The position numbers were made by a program, and so were the translations under genes. A stretch of DNA of 64,000 nt from the NCBI GenBank assembly GCA_021229015.1, contig CM037783.1, forward strand, positions 31,066,088 through 31,130,087, given 5' to 3'. Position 1 is the first letter of the stretch. Each line of letters opens with the position of its first letter. This DNA is from Solen grandis (lineage: Eukaryota > Mollusca > Bivalvia > Adapedonta > Solenidae). Positions 1-13,600 of this stretch are shown one piece after another. The notes below the pieces were generated by a model that had not been told where the DNA came from, ran no database searches, and worked only from the letters and a program-made list of their open reading frames with translations.

Positions 1-288
1 CCTGTTCATTAATATGCTGCCATGTACAGGTAGTATGCTGTGATGTTGTTCTCTACTATGTGGTTCATTCGGCACATATACTGTTCGGATGAAGTCCGAA
101 ATGTTGCGAATTGACGATACCGAGTTGGTTAACCATTATTTCCTTATTTCATTGTTTTCCTATTTTCATTTATTTAACGTTGTATGTTAAAGGACAACCC
201 AAATTTTAAGATCCCTCATGTTAGACAATATACAAGTATATTTGCCAACTTTTGAAGTTGCAAAAACTCACATTCTAGTAGTATTTTT

Positions 289-2020
289 CAGGGGCGTAGC
301 TTGGATTCACTAAAAGTGTAGGTAGGTTTTCCTACCGCGGAGGATCTGTCGGGGGACTTTGGATATTTGCATGGCCGTGGGAACAATCTGATTGGTTTTC
401 AGGCTTTCTTTTTAATAGGAATATACCCATTTTATGTGGAATTTCAAGTAATTATTAAATACTCATAAGTAGTCTTTACACTCATGACTCTCACTCATAA
501 TGCTCTGAGAACAAACGTGCATCTAGATCTGTCATATGTAAGCACCTAATATCATGAATTTGTAAAAATTATTGTTACGTGTGTGTGTTTGACTTACACA
601 TTGGACTGACATTAGAGTTTTTATTTAATGCTTACTGTTGAAATACTATGTTTTATCAGTGAGATTAAATCTATATCTCACAATGTGTGTGATGTAGATC
701 TGCCGGGACTACCTTTTTACATATAAAGGGTATGTACATGGATACATGTATGTAGCAGCAGTAAACATAAAATAAAAAGAAAATTTGTTTTGAGTGAATA
801 TGGAATACATCTCATCTCGAGATGATACATGTACAATCTTAACATTTTCGCGCGCGTGCTACGCACTCTTGAATATATTAAATTGAATCACTTCTCGATG
901 AGATATTTTCCATTTTCACTCAAAACAAACACATTTCCTCTATGTATCAATCATACAGTGAAACCTATGTCGCTATCGACATCCTGTTGACGTAATCCCT
1001 ATAATATAAATTTAATAACAGAAAACACATAATTAACGCTCTTAACCCTTTCCCTCATAGAGGACACCATGAAAAGACCTATGCGAACAGCATAAAACCA
1101 GATCAGCCTGCGAGTAACTCGCAGGCTGATCAGGTTTTATGCTGTTCGCTGCTCCTCAGTGGTCTGGAAATGAGGATTTTGTAAATAAATTTGGTAAGGT
1201 TTAACTGTGTTTTTCTGCAGATTAGGCTTTATGTGATACCTGTTGATGGCGTCAAAATGAGTATATATGAGGGAAAGGGTTAAGCATCGTCATATCGATG
1301 CATAAATATTAGATATGTAGAACATAGTTGTGTGCATTTGCATTAGAAAAAACTGATGTCTGAAAGGCAATATACAAGTTTCAAGCAAAATTATTAACTT
1401 GTTTTAGGTCTGTCATTTATAAAATATGTACCCTTAAACACCCAGAGGAGAAAAGTACATTTATGCATTTTGCCTCATAAAATCAAATTACCGTAAAGCA
1501 GATTTATTATTACCTAAGTAATCCGAAGATGTGTCTGATAAGAATGGTGTAGCCATAATATACATAATTCAAGGACTTTACAATGTACCTTACAGCGGTA
1601 TTGTCATAGTATTGGTAAATAATTTACGCATCACGCGGCATGAATATTGACTGCGTGTCAATTATGTCTGCAGTTAATGTCATTTCATTTTTGAGATAAT
1701 ATAGTTTGTGGTTTTGCCAGTTTAATGAACTGGAAGACTAATTTTCTTTATTTTCAATAATTTAAAATTTTGATAACTGTTGAGATGTTCAAACAAAAAC
1801 ACGTTTTTTCCAACTCACTCATTATTGAAAAACATATAATTTTACGTTACATATAAACATAATATTGTTTATAATTATTTGAAAACACTTTGATACCATA
1901 GCACAGATTCTTACTAAATGTTTGACCACTATTTCGCCTGTCCAGGCTGTTTTTATTTTTAATCTTTGAAAAAAATGTGTAGGCATGTGCCTACTGTGCC
2001 TATAGGAAGCTACACCAGTG
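289..2020. mobile_element. hAT-like non-autonomous element inserted in the left arm
   Basis: The left end reads CAGGGGCGTAGCTTGG. The right end, reverse-complemented, reads CACTGGTGTAGCTTCC. CAGGGGCGTAG-type termini are typical of hAT elements. The flanks (281-288 and 2021-2028) are T-rich and show no clean 8-bp duplication. The uninterrupted right arm of the host element shows where the insertion landed. No transposase ORF is visible. An inner inverted repeat (about 785-935) and a TTAA foldback element (1046-1279) lie inside. Confidence 0.65.
1046..1279 (+). mobile_element. TTAA foldback MITE, family 1, copy 1 (intact)
   Basis: TTAA is present on both sides (1042-1045 and 1280-1283). The termini are CCCTTTCCCTCATA and its complement. 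The centre (1083-1148) is a near-perfect 66-nt hairpin with arms starting GCGAACAGCATAAAACC and a TAA loop. TTAA targets and CCCTTT ends suggest mobilisation by a piggyBac-type transposase; that is inference. Confidence 0.85.
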
Positions 2021-2259
2021 TTTTTATGCAAATTCTCAATAAAAATGCAGTTTTAGTTAAAAAAGCAAGCAACTATGATTTGCATTTAAGAATTTTCCTA
2101 CATCAGTGGATTTCATCTGAAAAAATAAAGAAAATATCTTCTGATTGCATTTTACAACATGACAGAACTGTAATTAGTAAAAAGTATTGCAAGTGAATGG
2201 AAATCAACAAAGAAAGACACTGAGCAAGATGAAAGAATATTGAAACGAAAGTTGAATAA

Positions 2260-2466
2260 TTTTTCATCCCACCTGTTGCAAACTTTCCAACAAAAAAGAA
2301 ACCAAACAGAAAATCTGTTACCCACCACCGGCTTCTTACAAGCGTAGATGTCATAAACGAGAAACTTAGAGTTGAATATATAAAGGTTGAAAAAGAGAAA
2401 AAGAAGCAAGCCAGGACCGAAGGAAAATCTAAACCTAGTAAAAGAATTAAAACAGAAAAGAGTTGA
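2260..2466 (+). pseudogene. Possible transposase C-terminal remnant
   Basis: An open stretch of 68 codons ends at TGA 2464-2466, with a TAA at 2257-2259 immediately upstream in the same frame and no start codon. The peptide has a segment like HHRLLTSVDVINEK followed by a Lys/Glu-rich tail. From memory this resembles the C-terminus of pogo/Tigger-type DDE transposases. No catalytic domain remains. It sits in the loop of the palindromic element, where a transposase gene would be expected. The family assignment is weak. Confidence 0.35.
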
Positions 2467-3107
2467 AAAAAAAATGATTGATTGATTGCTGTTGCTTAAT
2501 ATAATGAGAGACCACCAAGAACTGTTGCATACTTACGAAGATCTGACACAGCTATCATAGCAAACATTTTTTTGCTTTGCTTTGAAATAATAGGATAAAT
2601 AGAATACTATAAGTAAGTGTTGGATAAAGATAAGTTTATCCTGCTTGGCTTAGAAAATATAAAACGCTTGCGAAGGCTCATGGTTTATTTTTTTATCTCT
2701 TCAGATGAAATCCACTGATGTAAAAAAAAAACTTAAAATGTAAAAATATAATGAAAAACATAACATGTTTGCATTTTTTAACTAAAACTTCATTTTTATT
2801 GAGAATTTGAAAAAAAAAATAGAATGTGAGTTTTTGCAACTTCAAAAGTTGGCAAATATACAAGTTTGTATATTGTCTAACACAAAAGAATCTTAAAATT
2901 TGGGTGTATCCCTTAACATCCAACATGAAAGAAATGAAAATAAGGAAATGACCAAATCTGTGTCGTCAGTGCGCAACATTTCACACTTCATCCGAACAGT
3001 ACATGTGCCGAATGAACCACATAGGAGAGAACAACATCACAGCATACTACCTGTACATGTCCTCATATCAATGAACAGGATGTAATACTAATCAGCCAAT
3101 CACAAGC

Positions 3108-3785
3108 AAGTCAAGTGAATAACAGACAACTGACCACACAGCAAGTCAAGTGGACATCATGGAAGGACAACTGCAACACACAGCAATTCAAGTGGATGTA
3201 ACAGAATGACAACTGCATCACACAGCAAGTCAAGTGGAGATAACAGAAGGACAACTGCACCACACAGCAAGTCAAGTGGACATCACAGAAGGACAACTGC
3301 ACCACACAGCAAGTCAAGTGGATGTAACAAAATGACAACTGCATCACACAGCAAGTCAAGTGGACATCACAGAAGGACAACTGCACCACACAGCAAGTCA
3401 AGTGGAAACACAAGACCACACAGCGTCAGGGGAAGGACCACACAGCAAGTCAAACGGACAACACAGAAGGACAACTGCACCACACAGCAAGTCAAGTGGA
3501 CAACACAGAAGGACAACTGCATCACACATTTAGTCAAGTGGACATCACAGAAGGACAACTGCACCACACAGCAAGTCAAGTGGATGTAACAGAATGACAA
3601 CTGCATCACACAGCAAGTCAAGTGGAGATAACAGAAGGACAACTGCACCACACAGCAAGTCAAGTGGAGATAACAGAAGGACAACTGCACCACACATTAA
3701 GTCAAGTGGACATTACAGAAGGACAGCTGCACCACACATTAAGTCAAGTGGACATCATAGAAGGACAACTGCATCACCCAAAATG
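3108..3785. repeat. 42-bp minisatellite
   Basis: About 16 tandem copies of a 42-bp unit containing AAGTCAAGTGGACATCACAG and AAGGACAACTGCACCACACA. Because 42 is a multiple of three, frames on both strands stay open through the array. These are repeat artefacts, not genes. The array directly abuts the right end of the palindromic transposon. Confidence 0.9.
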
Positions 3786-3799
3786 GCAAATCTACCCCA

Positions 3800-4010
3800 C
3801 ATGATGATAATACAGCCCCATATAAAGACTTAACAACCATGTATGATGTCTTTATAACCTCACACAATGACATTACAACTCCATATGATAATATTACAAC
3901 CTTACATGATGACATTACAACCTCACATGATGATATTCAACCTAACAACCCAACAAAATGACATTACAACCTCACATGATGATATTACAACCCCACATTA
4001 TGATAACCCC
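3800..4010. repeat. 21-bp AT-rich tandem repeat
   Basis: Degenerate tandem copies of ATGATGACATTACAACCTCAC, about nine units, directly after the 42-bp minisatellite. Positions 4011-4504 show nothing beyond AT-rich intron sequence. Confidence 0.75.
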
Positions 4011-4504
4011 GATAACACGATCCCTCTAAATGCTATATGGACCCTTCTAAACATCACTGCCGAACATAAGACAGCTGTGGCGTTCCATACATTTCTTAGA
4101 AAAAGAATTCATTAACATTGATATTAAGATTTTTTGTTAAAATAAATAGCACAATTTAACAAAAGATAATAAAAAAAACACAGATTTTGTGGGAGTCAAG
4201 GGGAATTTGAACATTTCAAATATTGCTTAAAGACCATGGATTTTTATTTTTCAATTTTAATAAATGGATTTGGCTAGCAATCAGTTAATAATGGAAACCC
4301 TTAATATCTGTTTATTATATTTAGACCCCATTATATATCCAGTATAGATATATTCATTCATGTTCCATTATATTTTGAATGCCATTAATGATTATAACAG
4401 TTACTCTCATCTACATGTTATAGTTTTAGTACAAAGTATAAATGGGCTTAATGATGGTCCTTTAATTTTCATTTTGTAAAAGAAGTGTGCTGACTGTTTT
4501 CCAG

Positions 4505-4684
4505 GTTGGACGGACAGAGAACGTGCAGAACAGTTTGGATCCCAACTTCGCCAAGTGTTTCTCTGTCGACTACATGTTCGAGGAAGTGCAGAATGTGAAG
4601 ATTGCTGTCTACGACATCGACAACTCCACAGCGGACCTGAGTGATGATGATTTCCTTGGTCATGTGGAGTGCACACTGGGTCAG
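4505..4684 (+). CDS. CPNE: Copine exon (C2A, second part)
   Basis: The acceptor is TTTTCCAG ending at 4504 and the donor GTGAGA starts at 4685. The 60 codons start [15 protein letters not shown] and include [18 protein letters not shown] and end in CTLGQ. The DID...DDD acidic cluster is the second calcium-binding loop of C2A. The first loop (SKSDP type) would be on an exon before the window. Codon use is more GC-rich than the surrounding intron. Confidence 0.92.
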
Positions 4685-7600
4685 GTGAGAATACTAGTCT
4701 GTGGTTATCCAAGGTGAATTAAATTATTTTTTGATGATTGGAAAAAAAATTTCTACATCGCCAATTTATATGTGAATTTGGAAACAAGTTTCTACCTTTT
4801 ATGATTTTGAAATTCCAGTTGGGATAAAATTTAAAGATCTACTGCCAAAGAAAATTTCCACTGGACAATGGCACATTTAAAGTTTAAAAGTGTGATAGGA
4901 CAATCTTCGTAATTTCTCACATTTGATATAATTATGTTGGTGTTCTGTTTTGTAATGTTAGTGTCTCAGTTGGATTAAAAAATAGAAAAATAGCTGGTTT
5001 CATTTAGAAAATAAGGCATTGTTTTGAGGCACAAAACAAAAATGTCAAAAAACTTTTAGATACACCCAGTTTTTCTTTCTCAAAAGTGGAAGCTTATATT
5101 AGTTTAAAGGTGACATATATCTCTGAAGTATAAGGAAATTATTATGGCAGGTCATATGTTTGTATCTTCACTTATATGTGTCTAGTCAGATTGGATGCAA
5201 ACTTTGATTGCCATCTTTTCAGATCGTTGCTGCCAATCCGTTTCATAAGCCACTAGTGAAGAAGAATGGCTCTCCAGCAGGTGAAGGTAAAATTACTGTA
5301 AGTAGTCAGATAAATGATGTATTTTTATAGACAGTACAGCTCCATTATAATGCTCCTATAAATGTTTTACTCCGGGGAGTGGGGGAGTGACAGGCTGACC
5401 TAGGAGAATTCAATATTTTTCCAGTCTAAATCCCCACTCTAGGGCATTGGCTATTTGTCAAATTCCAGTACCATTCTGTCTCAAATTTTCATCTTTCAGG
5501 AACGGTCTCCTGACAACAGCCTTGTGTATGCCCACTGCCCCCATCCTGGGGCAAATCAGTGATAGGTGCATAATGCTATATTTTGGTGTCTGAGTTTAGA
5601 TACCAGTGTTCTCACTATGTTTCCGAAAACTTGAGTCCTTGACAAAAATTTGCATGAAAATTGGAGTTCTCTGGTATGGTCATACAAGTTGTGCTCAGGA
5701 GTCTTTTCCCTTAAAATTTGGAGTGCAGGACTCGAAAGAAGGAGTAAGTGAATATCACGGTATGTTGGACTGCATTTTTGTTGTTTGTGAATGCACCATA
5801 ACCCTTTAACTTATATAGACTCCTTTTGACTTACTTCTTTAGGAGCTGTCTGATCAGTGTCTCCTTTGTTTGCTCATACAATTCTTCACAGTTTTTAGGG
5901 GGAAGAAATATTCATTATTTCATATACCAGTTCAGTAAATTAGCAAGTCATAAATTTCTGCATGATTATTCATGAGGTTAGGGGTTAATGGAGGGAGGGA
6001 CTAGTCTTTCTGGAAACTTGTTTACTGTGTTATGCATTTGTACATGAAGGGATTGTTCCAAAGATATATTTGGGGCTCTGTGGCTGAATGGTTATTGTTG
6101 CTTACTTAATATAACTTGGCCCCTCATGGCTGTGGGCTTCAGTCCTTGCCTTGGCACTTGGATTTCAAATTTAAAATGAAGAAACTTTCCAGGGCTTAAG
6201 GTAGGTCAGTGGTCTGGCTTAGGTACCTGAGACTGTACACTCAGTGTCTTCCTCCAACTGTGATGTGCTGGATGTATGACTGAAATACTGTTGATGATGC
6301 GGGTCTCGTCTCCATCATTTCTTCCGTTCTCTTTTCGGATCATGACACCATGTGCTAGCTACATAGACCATTTTACCAGGGGTTTGACAATACTTGGTAT
6401 TATTCACGGATTTAAGCTGACCAATCAGTAACTGGGGATAAATCTCAAATGTATGTTTATTTCCTATTGAACAAGATGTGAAATTATACGCCAACATGTA
6501 GATTATGTGTCCTGGGAGTGCTTATTGATTAACATGGGTTTACGTCTCATTTTAGGAGTGAAATGGTCTATAGGTTAGAAATTTCTGATAAAACTATATT
6601 ACATATAGAGATATATATTGACGTACAGTCAAAGGCTATCATTTATCATGACATCATCGTTATTCACCAGATTAAATCATTGACAACTCAGCACTGCCTG
6701 AAGTAGGCAATTGTTTGAATGAACTCTTCAACTGTTATCTAAGGTAGATCTACTTATTATTTTAGTGGGCATGTTGAATTATTTATTGATACCTATCTGT
6801 TAACATGCATATTCCTTGCATTGGTTACGTCATACTACGCCACTTTAAACTGTCCCAAAGTCACTTGCATGACGATAGGAAGTACTTATTGGCAGTTAAA
6901 AATATTCTCATTATTTTTATGAAATATCCTTACATATATATATTTTTAATTACCTATTTCATTATGATTTATGTTGCATTAATGAAATAAAACTGATATG
7001 AAATAATTGAATTGAAATTCAAGTAAAAAATATGAATCTGTCAATTTACTCATGTTGGCAGTAGTTACTTTTACATACCAAGGGAAGTAACTGCTGTGGG
7101 GAGTTGGTGAAGATGTTTTAAATGTTCTCCCTTTACCATAGCAAATCTCCATGCAGTTAGTTGCCTTGCATACATTATCCAGGCAAGTTCTGATGACCAT
7201 TTCATAATGAAATGGTTAAAATATTTTTTCTACAAGAAATGTATTTCCATTAAAACATTAAAAAGAAGAGTAAAAGACCTTTATATATTTCTAAAAAAAA
7301 ATCCCGTATAGAAATACTTTGATACATTTCCTACATGGTAGACATGGTATTCTTTTACTTCATAGGTGATAATAGATTACATAGCTTTACTTTCGACAAC
7401 TCTGTTACAGGTGCGTTCTGAGGAAGTGAAGGAAGGGGGAGAGGTGGCTGTTTGTACCTTCAGAGCTAGGAAACTGGAGAACAAGGTATGTAGGGTTCTC
7501 TGGGCTGCAGGATTTGGCGTTTTGGATGCAAACCTTTTAAAATTTGACACATTACTTTTCATGCAGGGAGTGAAGTGTGCATTTTTTTTGTGTGTGTTTG

Positions 7601-10600
7601 ATTTGGACACATGTTTGAACACAAATCTTTTCTTAAGATGAGCATAGACTGTTTCAACAGGGGTTCAGTTATACTTAGAAAAAAAAATGCTGATTTAAAC
7701 TCACCATTCAGTGACTAGTTTAAATTCTCATGTGTATGTTTATGTCCCAATGAACGATGTGTGGAATTTTACACCAGCATGTAGATTAGGTTATGTTTCA
7801 TTTCAGAATAAAATGGTCTATTGCATTGATTATGCAGACATGCCATATCGGCACTTGCCACTCTCCTATTAAGCAGTGTCAATTACCCCTCGCTTGCTGT
7901 TAGGCACTATTTTTCGCATCAGCCAATCATGTGTTCTCAGTGCTTCATTTGTGATTTTTACATGCAATCTAAAACACCCTTGCTTCAGACATTTTTTCCT
8001 AGGTTCAAGCACAATCTTGTTTGAATCCCTCTCCAAGGTTCGAAACAACCTTGCTTAACCAGTTGGGTAAAAACCCCTGGGAACAAGCCCAGACATTGTC
8101 TCAAAGACGATGTTTGAAATAAGTTACTACATGTATGATATAAAGTAGAGATGGCATCAAATACCATTCGGTAAACATTGCAAGCGAATATTCGAATATT
8201 CGGATCAAAATAAGGGTCACACCCTTCGCAAGATAATTATTTTTTTGTATTTTGTTTTGAATGCATTGATGTTCAATTATTTTATTATTCTACATTAATT
8301 GAATATTATGACATTAATCTTATACCATGACCCATTTCGTACCTGTAATAATAATCTGCAACTAGGTGTTATGGTTTGGCTATGTTTTGGACCACTTATA
8401 CTATCATGAAGAAAACAAAAGTCATAACAAAATCTTTTAGATTACCTTGGTTATCTTTGTGAAAGGTCATGAAGTCCGAAACGTAGCAAAACCATTTACA
8501 TTTGCTTTACCATAAAATTGAATTAATTAATGATAACCTTTTAGTAATTAAGTAATTATTAAGTAACTGTGTGTGTTTGCTTGATTGTTGGATTTGTTAT
8601 CATGCGAGAAAAGCAAACTTATTACTCCCTGCATAGACAATACTCTTGTGAAAGAAAAACCAATAACTGATTACTCCCTGTGCAGCCTGTAGTCTTGTGA
8701 AAGGTTCCCTTCAATGTATATTTGGAATATAAAGCCTTGACCAATCAGCTTTGTTAGGACTCCCTTGATTATTGGTCATTAACAACCTGATTGAAAATGT
8801 GCATACTGGCCAGCAATTATCACTAAAACAACTTGGTGAGGGCAGGCTTGTTTATTAGCTGCTGAAAACCTTGATCTTAAGCAAACAATGGCCGTCTTAT
8901 TGAACCATTTTCATTTTACAATTTTCATACTGCAGACGAAATAACAACTGTCGTGTGTCACACAAGAGAATGCATATATGACACTTGTACACACAGCAAA
9001 TATGTCTTAATAATGACATCATATGTCTTAATAATGACATCATATGTCTTAATAATGACATCATATGTCTTAATAATGACATCATATGTCTTAATAATGA
9101 CATCATATGTCTTAATAATGACATCATATGTCTTAATAATGACATCATGTCTTAATAATGAACATCTATGATGACATCATTTAATAATGACATCATATGT
9201 CTTAATAATGACATATATGTCTTAATAATGACAATCATATGTCTTAATAATGACATCATATGTATTAATAATGACATCATATGTCTTAATAATGACATCA
9301 TGGTCTTAATATGACATCATATGTCTTAATAATGACATCATATGTCTTAATAATGACATCATATGTCTTAATGATGACATCATATGTCTTAATAATGACA
9401 TCATATTCTTAATAATGACATCATATGTCTTAATAATGACATCATAGTCTTAATAATGACATCATTCATATGATCTTTAATAATGACATCATATGTCTTA
9501 ATAATGACATCATATTTAATTTTCTCATTTTTAAAAATTAAAATGCAATATTTGATTTATGCTTTTGAATCTGGTTATTACATAAAATAAGTGAAAAAAT
9601 ATTTAAGGTAATTAGCAATAATCAAGCAAGATGCAAGACAAATAGAAATCTGAAAATAGTGACTATAGATTTAACTCTACCATTTATGAAACAGAGTAAA
9701 TTCAACTCAATTATTTTTTGTCACTTAAGTAATAATAAATTGCAGCTCCGTATCAACAGATCCAGTGATTGTTCAATTGTTAAGGGCTTTTTTCCTTCTT
9801 CTTGATAAGGTGTCTTCCCTTCTGAGTTTCTTCTTTTTTAATTTATGTAGTTATCCTAATTTCCCCATCAACTGGTAAAAAAGCCTTTTAAGGCCTATGA
9901 TACAGAATTATACACCCCTCCTCCCACCGTCACAAGTTGAATTTTTTGCCCAATTGATGGTAGAAGTTAGAACCCAGCAGATAATTCCCCCTATGTTTTC
10001 CTCAAGAGTTTCCTGTCATATGTCTGTCAAATGTATTTTTTTTTTTTTTTTTTTGTAAATATGTAAAAAGTAAATACATGTAGATATAGCTTTAATGGAA
10101 ATCCATGTCAAGTTATTTACATATATGTATGGTTAGCAATGCCCTGTAAGTTATTACACTTTAAACACCTCTGTAAAGTTCCCCAGAATAACTCAAGGTA
10201 TGTCTTCTGGTGTCCATGGAACCAGAAAAAAAGACAATTTTTATGCCCCCACAATTAAAAGAATATCGTGCAGTCATAATTCTAGTTTCTTCCATTTAAT
10301 CTGCCATGTTTGTTTATCAATACCACCTATCCATTTCTGTATAACTAAAGTATTATTAAACTGCCCTCTGTCAGGTAAAAGTGCCATCATCTGTAATCTT
10401 CTACGGACTATTCATGTATATTTGAAAACAAGAACAACAACAACAACAAAAAAAAACAGTAAAAAAAAACAAACAAAAAAACACCATTTATATAGCATAA
10501 AACAGACAATTACACAGGGAAGAAACAGGACAGTTTGCTCAATCAGTGATAAACAATGAATAAATTATCATGATCAAGCACTTAGAACACTAATGTCAAG

Positions 10601-13600
10601 GGAGATAATACTTAAATGAAAACATGGGTCAAAAAGTAAATAAAAAAAGAAATGTAATAAAAAAAAATCAATATATTTTTATATTTATTTTCAAATACGA
10701 GAAAAATAAAAGCAAAGCATAAGCAAAAATTAAAGATGAAAACAAAAATATTGCAGCTGTTTAGTGATTCTCACAATAAACTGATTCTAACGTTGTCACA
10801 GGCTGAATAATAAAAGCATTTTATCACAAGACATTATGCTCAAACACCTGTTTCCAGTTACATATAACAGTCACATATTTTCTTATATTTAACATGTTAT
10901 ATACATATAACTTTTAGGCCGAATTACATCACTCCGTGTCAGGCACGTGTATTCAATATACAGTCATACCTGTCTTAAGCAGTCAATCAAGAGAACAAGA
11001 GAAAGTGACTGCTTAACAGAGGTGCCCGCTAAAATGAAGTTTATATATAACAAAATGCTACAATTTGGTAATATTAAAAATGACCGTTAAATACAGGTTG
11101 ACCGCTTAGTATAGGTTGACCACTTAGTACAGGTGGCCACTAATACAGGTTCTGCTGTAAATGCATAGTGTGTTGAACTCAAACAGCTGGATTAAATGTG
11201 TTTCATGCAACTGACTTTGATTAAAAAGATGCATTTTTCATATGATATTGAAAATGAACAAGAAATACACATGATAAATCGTTATTTTCAGTTATTATTT
11301 GAAACTATTTTCTTGGTGTTAGATTACAAATAGTAATTCATTCACAGTCCGTTCATTCATATTTTTGTTTGTTTGTTGAAATAATCACGATTTACTGTCA
11401 GTATAGGTCCTAATTATGATAAAAAGAATCTGACCTGAATTGTTATTTCATATCAAATTTTACTACACTTGTTCATGAAAATGTTATTGAGCTTGCTAGA
11501 TCGAGGCTTGCTTAATTACATTTTCATAACAATTTATGTCAGATCCTATGCATGTATATATATATGATACATGTAACAAATAAAAACAGATGTTTAATTC
11601 CAAATGAACCTGATTAAGAATAAAATTCAATATACATTAGCAATCAATGAAATGTAAAATCTACAAGAAAATCACCACTGTACATAAGCCATACAGGAAA
11701 GTAAGTGGGTGGGGATGGAAATTTCTGTAACACATCATTTATAATGTCTGTTGCTGGTTTGGAGCCTGTAAACTGCCTTAAACTAAGTTACACATTATGA
11801 TTATTTGTTTTTACACTCAATCAATCCAGAAAGACTTACAATGCGGTTTTGAATTTTTTCCCTGTTTTATGATACATATAACTAACGTCATATTACCGAT
11901 ATACAAAAAACAACAACAACTGATTATTAATCACAACACAGCAGTTTTACTCTGAAAAATACCCCTTAAGAACTAATTAATTGTAAATTGTACATTACAG
12001 TACTTTATAAGTGTAGATCCATGTAAGCAATGTGCTCCATTATATCACTGTTATTTCAAACATTCGAAAATAAGAGAGTTTAAACCAATTGGACTGTGTA
12101 TCATCCTACAAAAAAGGACTGCGATATGTTGCGATACAACCACCTCAGTACTGACACATGTTATTATGTAATTCCCCTGCTCCGTAATAAAATGGATTAT
12201 ACTGAGTTCAAAGGGGAGGGGAGGGGGGGTCGAAATCCCGGGAGATTACACCTGGGGGATATGGCATGTATGTATTGATTGTAACCTCGTCAATCAATAC
12301 CTTTAAAAGTACATGTATTTTCCTTTTTTTCCAGAGGATAAGATGACTCAATGACTTAGAATGAATTGAGCTCTTCACAATGGATTAGTTGACATTAACA
12401 TGTTTTACACAGGTTTTAATGTTAATTAGTTTTGGTAACTTTGGCAAAAGATTTTTTTCATCAATTTTCTGTGTCCAGACAAACGTTTCTATGCATTTTA
12501 AACTAGTATAACTGTTGCATAATGTGACGGTAAAAGGAGACCAAGGTTTGTCACTCTAAGGTCTAGGTCACACTTAGAGATATAAGGTCTAAACGGGATA
12601 TGATATTCCATTTTGGGCTGTTGATTGTTCATCAAACACTTTTCCTCTAGAAAGCCCAGTTGTATAGATATTTCCACATCTCTTTTTGGATGGGTTTTTC
12701 AATGAAAAATTCCATCCTTTACATTGATGGTGCTCTAGCAACTGCTATAACTTCTATGTCCTTCATTGGATTGCTTCAATATTTGGTTAGTTGCTCAGTT
12801 GGATAGGCCTTTACCTTATGCAGTTGACCTTGTGACACTTGACCTTGATTTTTGACCTACTTTTGATGAAAAAGTGGCAGCTGGACAGGTTTACCTTTTG
12901 GTTAATCTGCTATAACTTCTATGTGCTTCATTGGATTGCTTCAATATTTGGACAGTTGCTTAAATGGATGGACCTCTTTATTATACAGTTGTCCTTGACC
13001 TTTGACCTTCCTTTAATGAAAAGAGCCCCCCAAAAACATCCATTATACCATCATGTCTTGTTGATAGGTCAAAATTGTAACAAAATAACTTGCCTAGCCA
13101 TTTAAATACAGCAGTGCTTTTTTTTATCGTAACTCACAGAGAAAGAGCTGGAAATTTGAAATTGAAAAATCATTTAGAAATTATTTAAATTTTCTTGTGT
13201 TTGCATATTGTGGAAATTATTAAATCATAAAAATGGCAAACTAGTTTTGTGACCCTGTATATTAGCCCCAAATTGGGAAAAGTAAAGTTATCAACATATG
13301 TCACCTAATTGCAGCAGAAAAGCAACTCAGTATGACTGTGTAACATATTGTTTAGAGAGGGATTTCCTTTCATAAACAGAATTAGATAGCTAACAAAACA
13401 AAGTTCATGCAACAAAAAAAAAATAGCTTATTTTTACTTGGGAATGGGGATGGTATTCACCCCTACAAACAGGCAGAAAACACCTGCTACTGTACTTATT
13501 CAATGATCATTGAAATCTGTACAGATTAATTGCAATGTTACAAGATTTGACACCACCATTTTCTTCCTTTTTTGGGAGAGGCTTCATCATCAATGATGTC

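Larger units (their letters stand above)
1..3079. mobile_element. Palindromic DNA transposon with ~390-bp inverted arms
   Basis: Positions 1-288 are the near-perfect reverse complement of about 2820-3079; both outer ends read CCTGTTCATT inward. The arms continue inward: 2021-2120 pairs with about 2690-2815. The left arm is therefore split by a younger insertion at 289-2020. The window starts at or inside the left terminus, so the true left boundary and target duplication cannot be seen. The loop (about 2125-2690) contains a short lysine-rich coding remnant. The superfamily is not assigned. Confidence 0.8.
5298..7410 (+). other. Copine intron with two MITEs and an old SINE
   Basis: Contains a degenerate TTAACCCTTT-family foldback (about 5800-5985), an old tRNA-type SINE (about 6068-6300) and a TAGACCATTT-family MITE (6363-6571). 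The rest is unremarkable AT-rich sequence. A short ORF at 6805-6990 has no supporting feature. Confidence 0.7.

Noticed and set aside
3111..3833. Long ORFs on both strands with repeated HSKSSG or LTCCVVQLSF motifs
   Set aside because: They follow the 42-bp minisatellite, whose period is a multiple of three; all frames free of stops in the unit stay open.
1..4504. Search for the first copine exon
   Set aside because: No SKSDP-type C2A sequence with a donor was found; the stretch is filled by transposons and minisatellites.
9001..9511. CRISPR-like array
   Set aside because: Units are contiguous without unique spacers in eukaryotic DNA; it is a minisatellite.
10200..10559. 119-codon plus-strand ORF
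   Set aside because: Ends in low-complexity Thr/Lys runs from CAA and AAAC tracts; no domain, no codon bias, no splice support.
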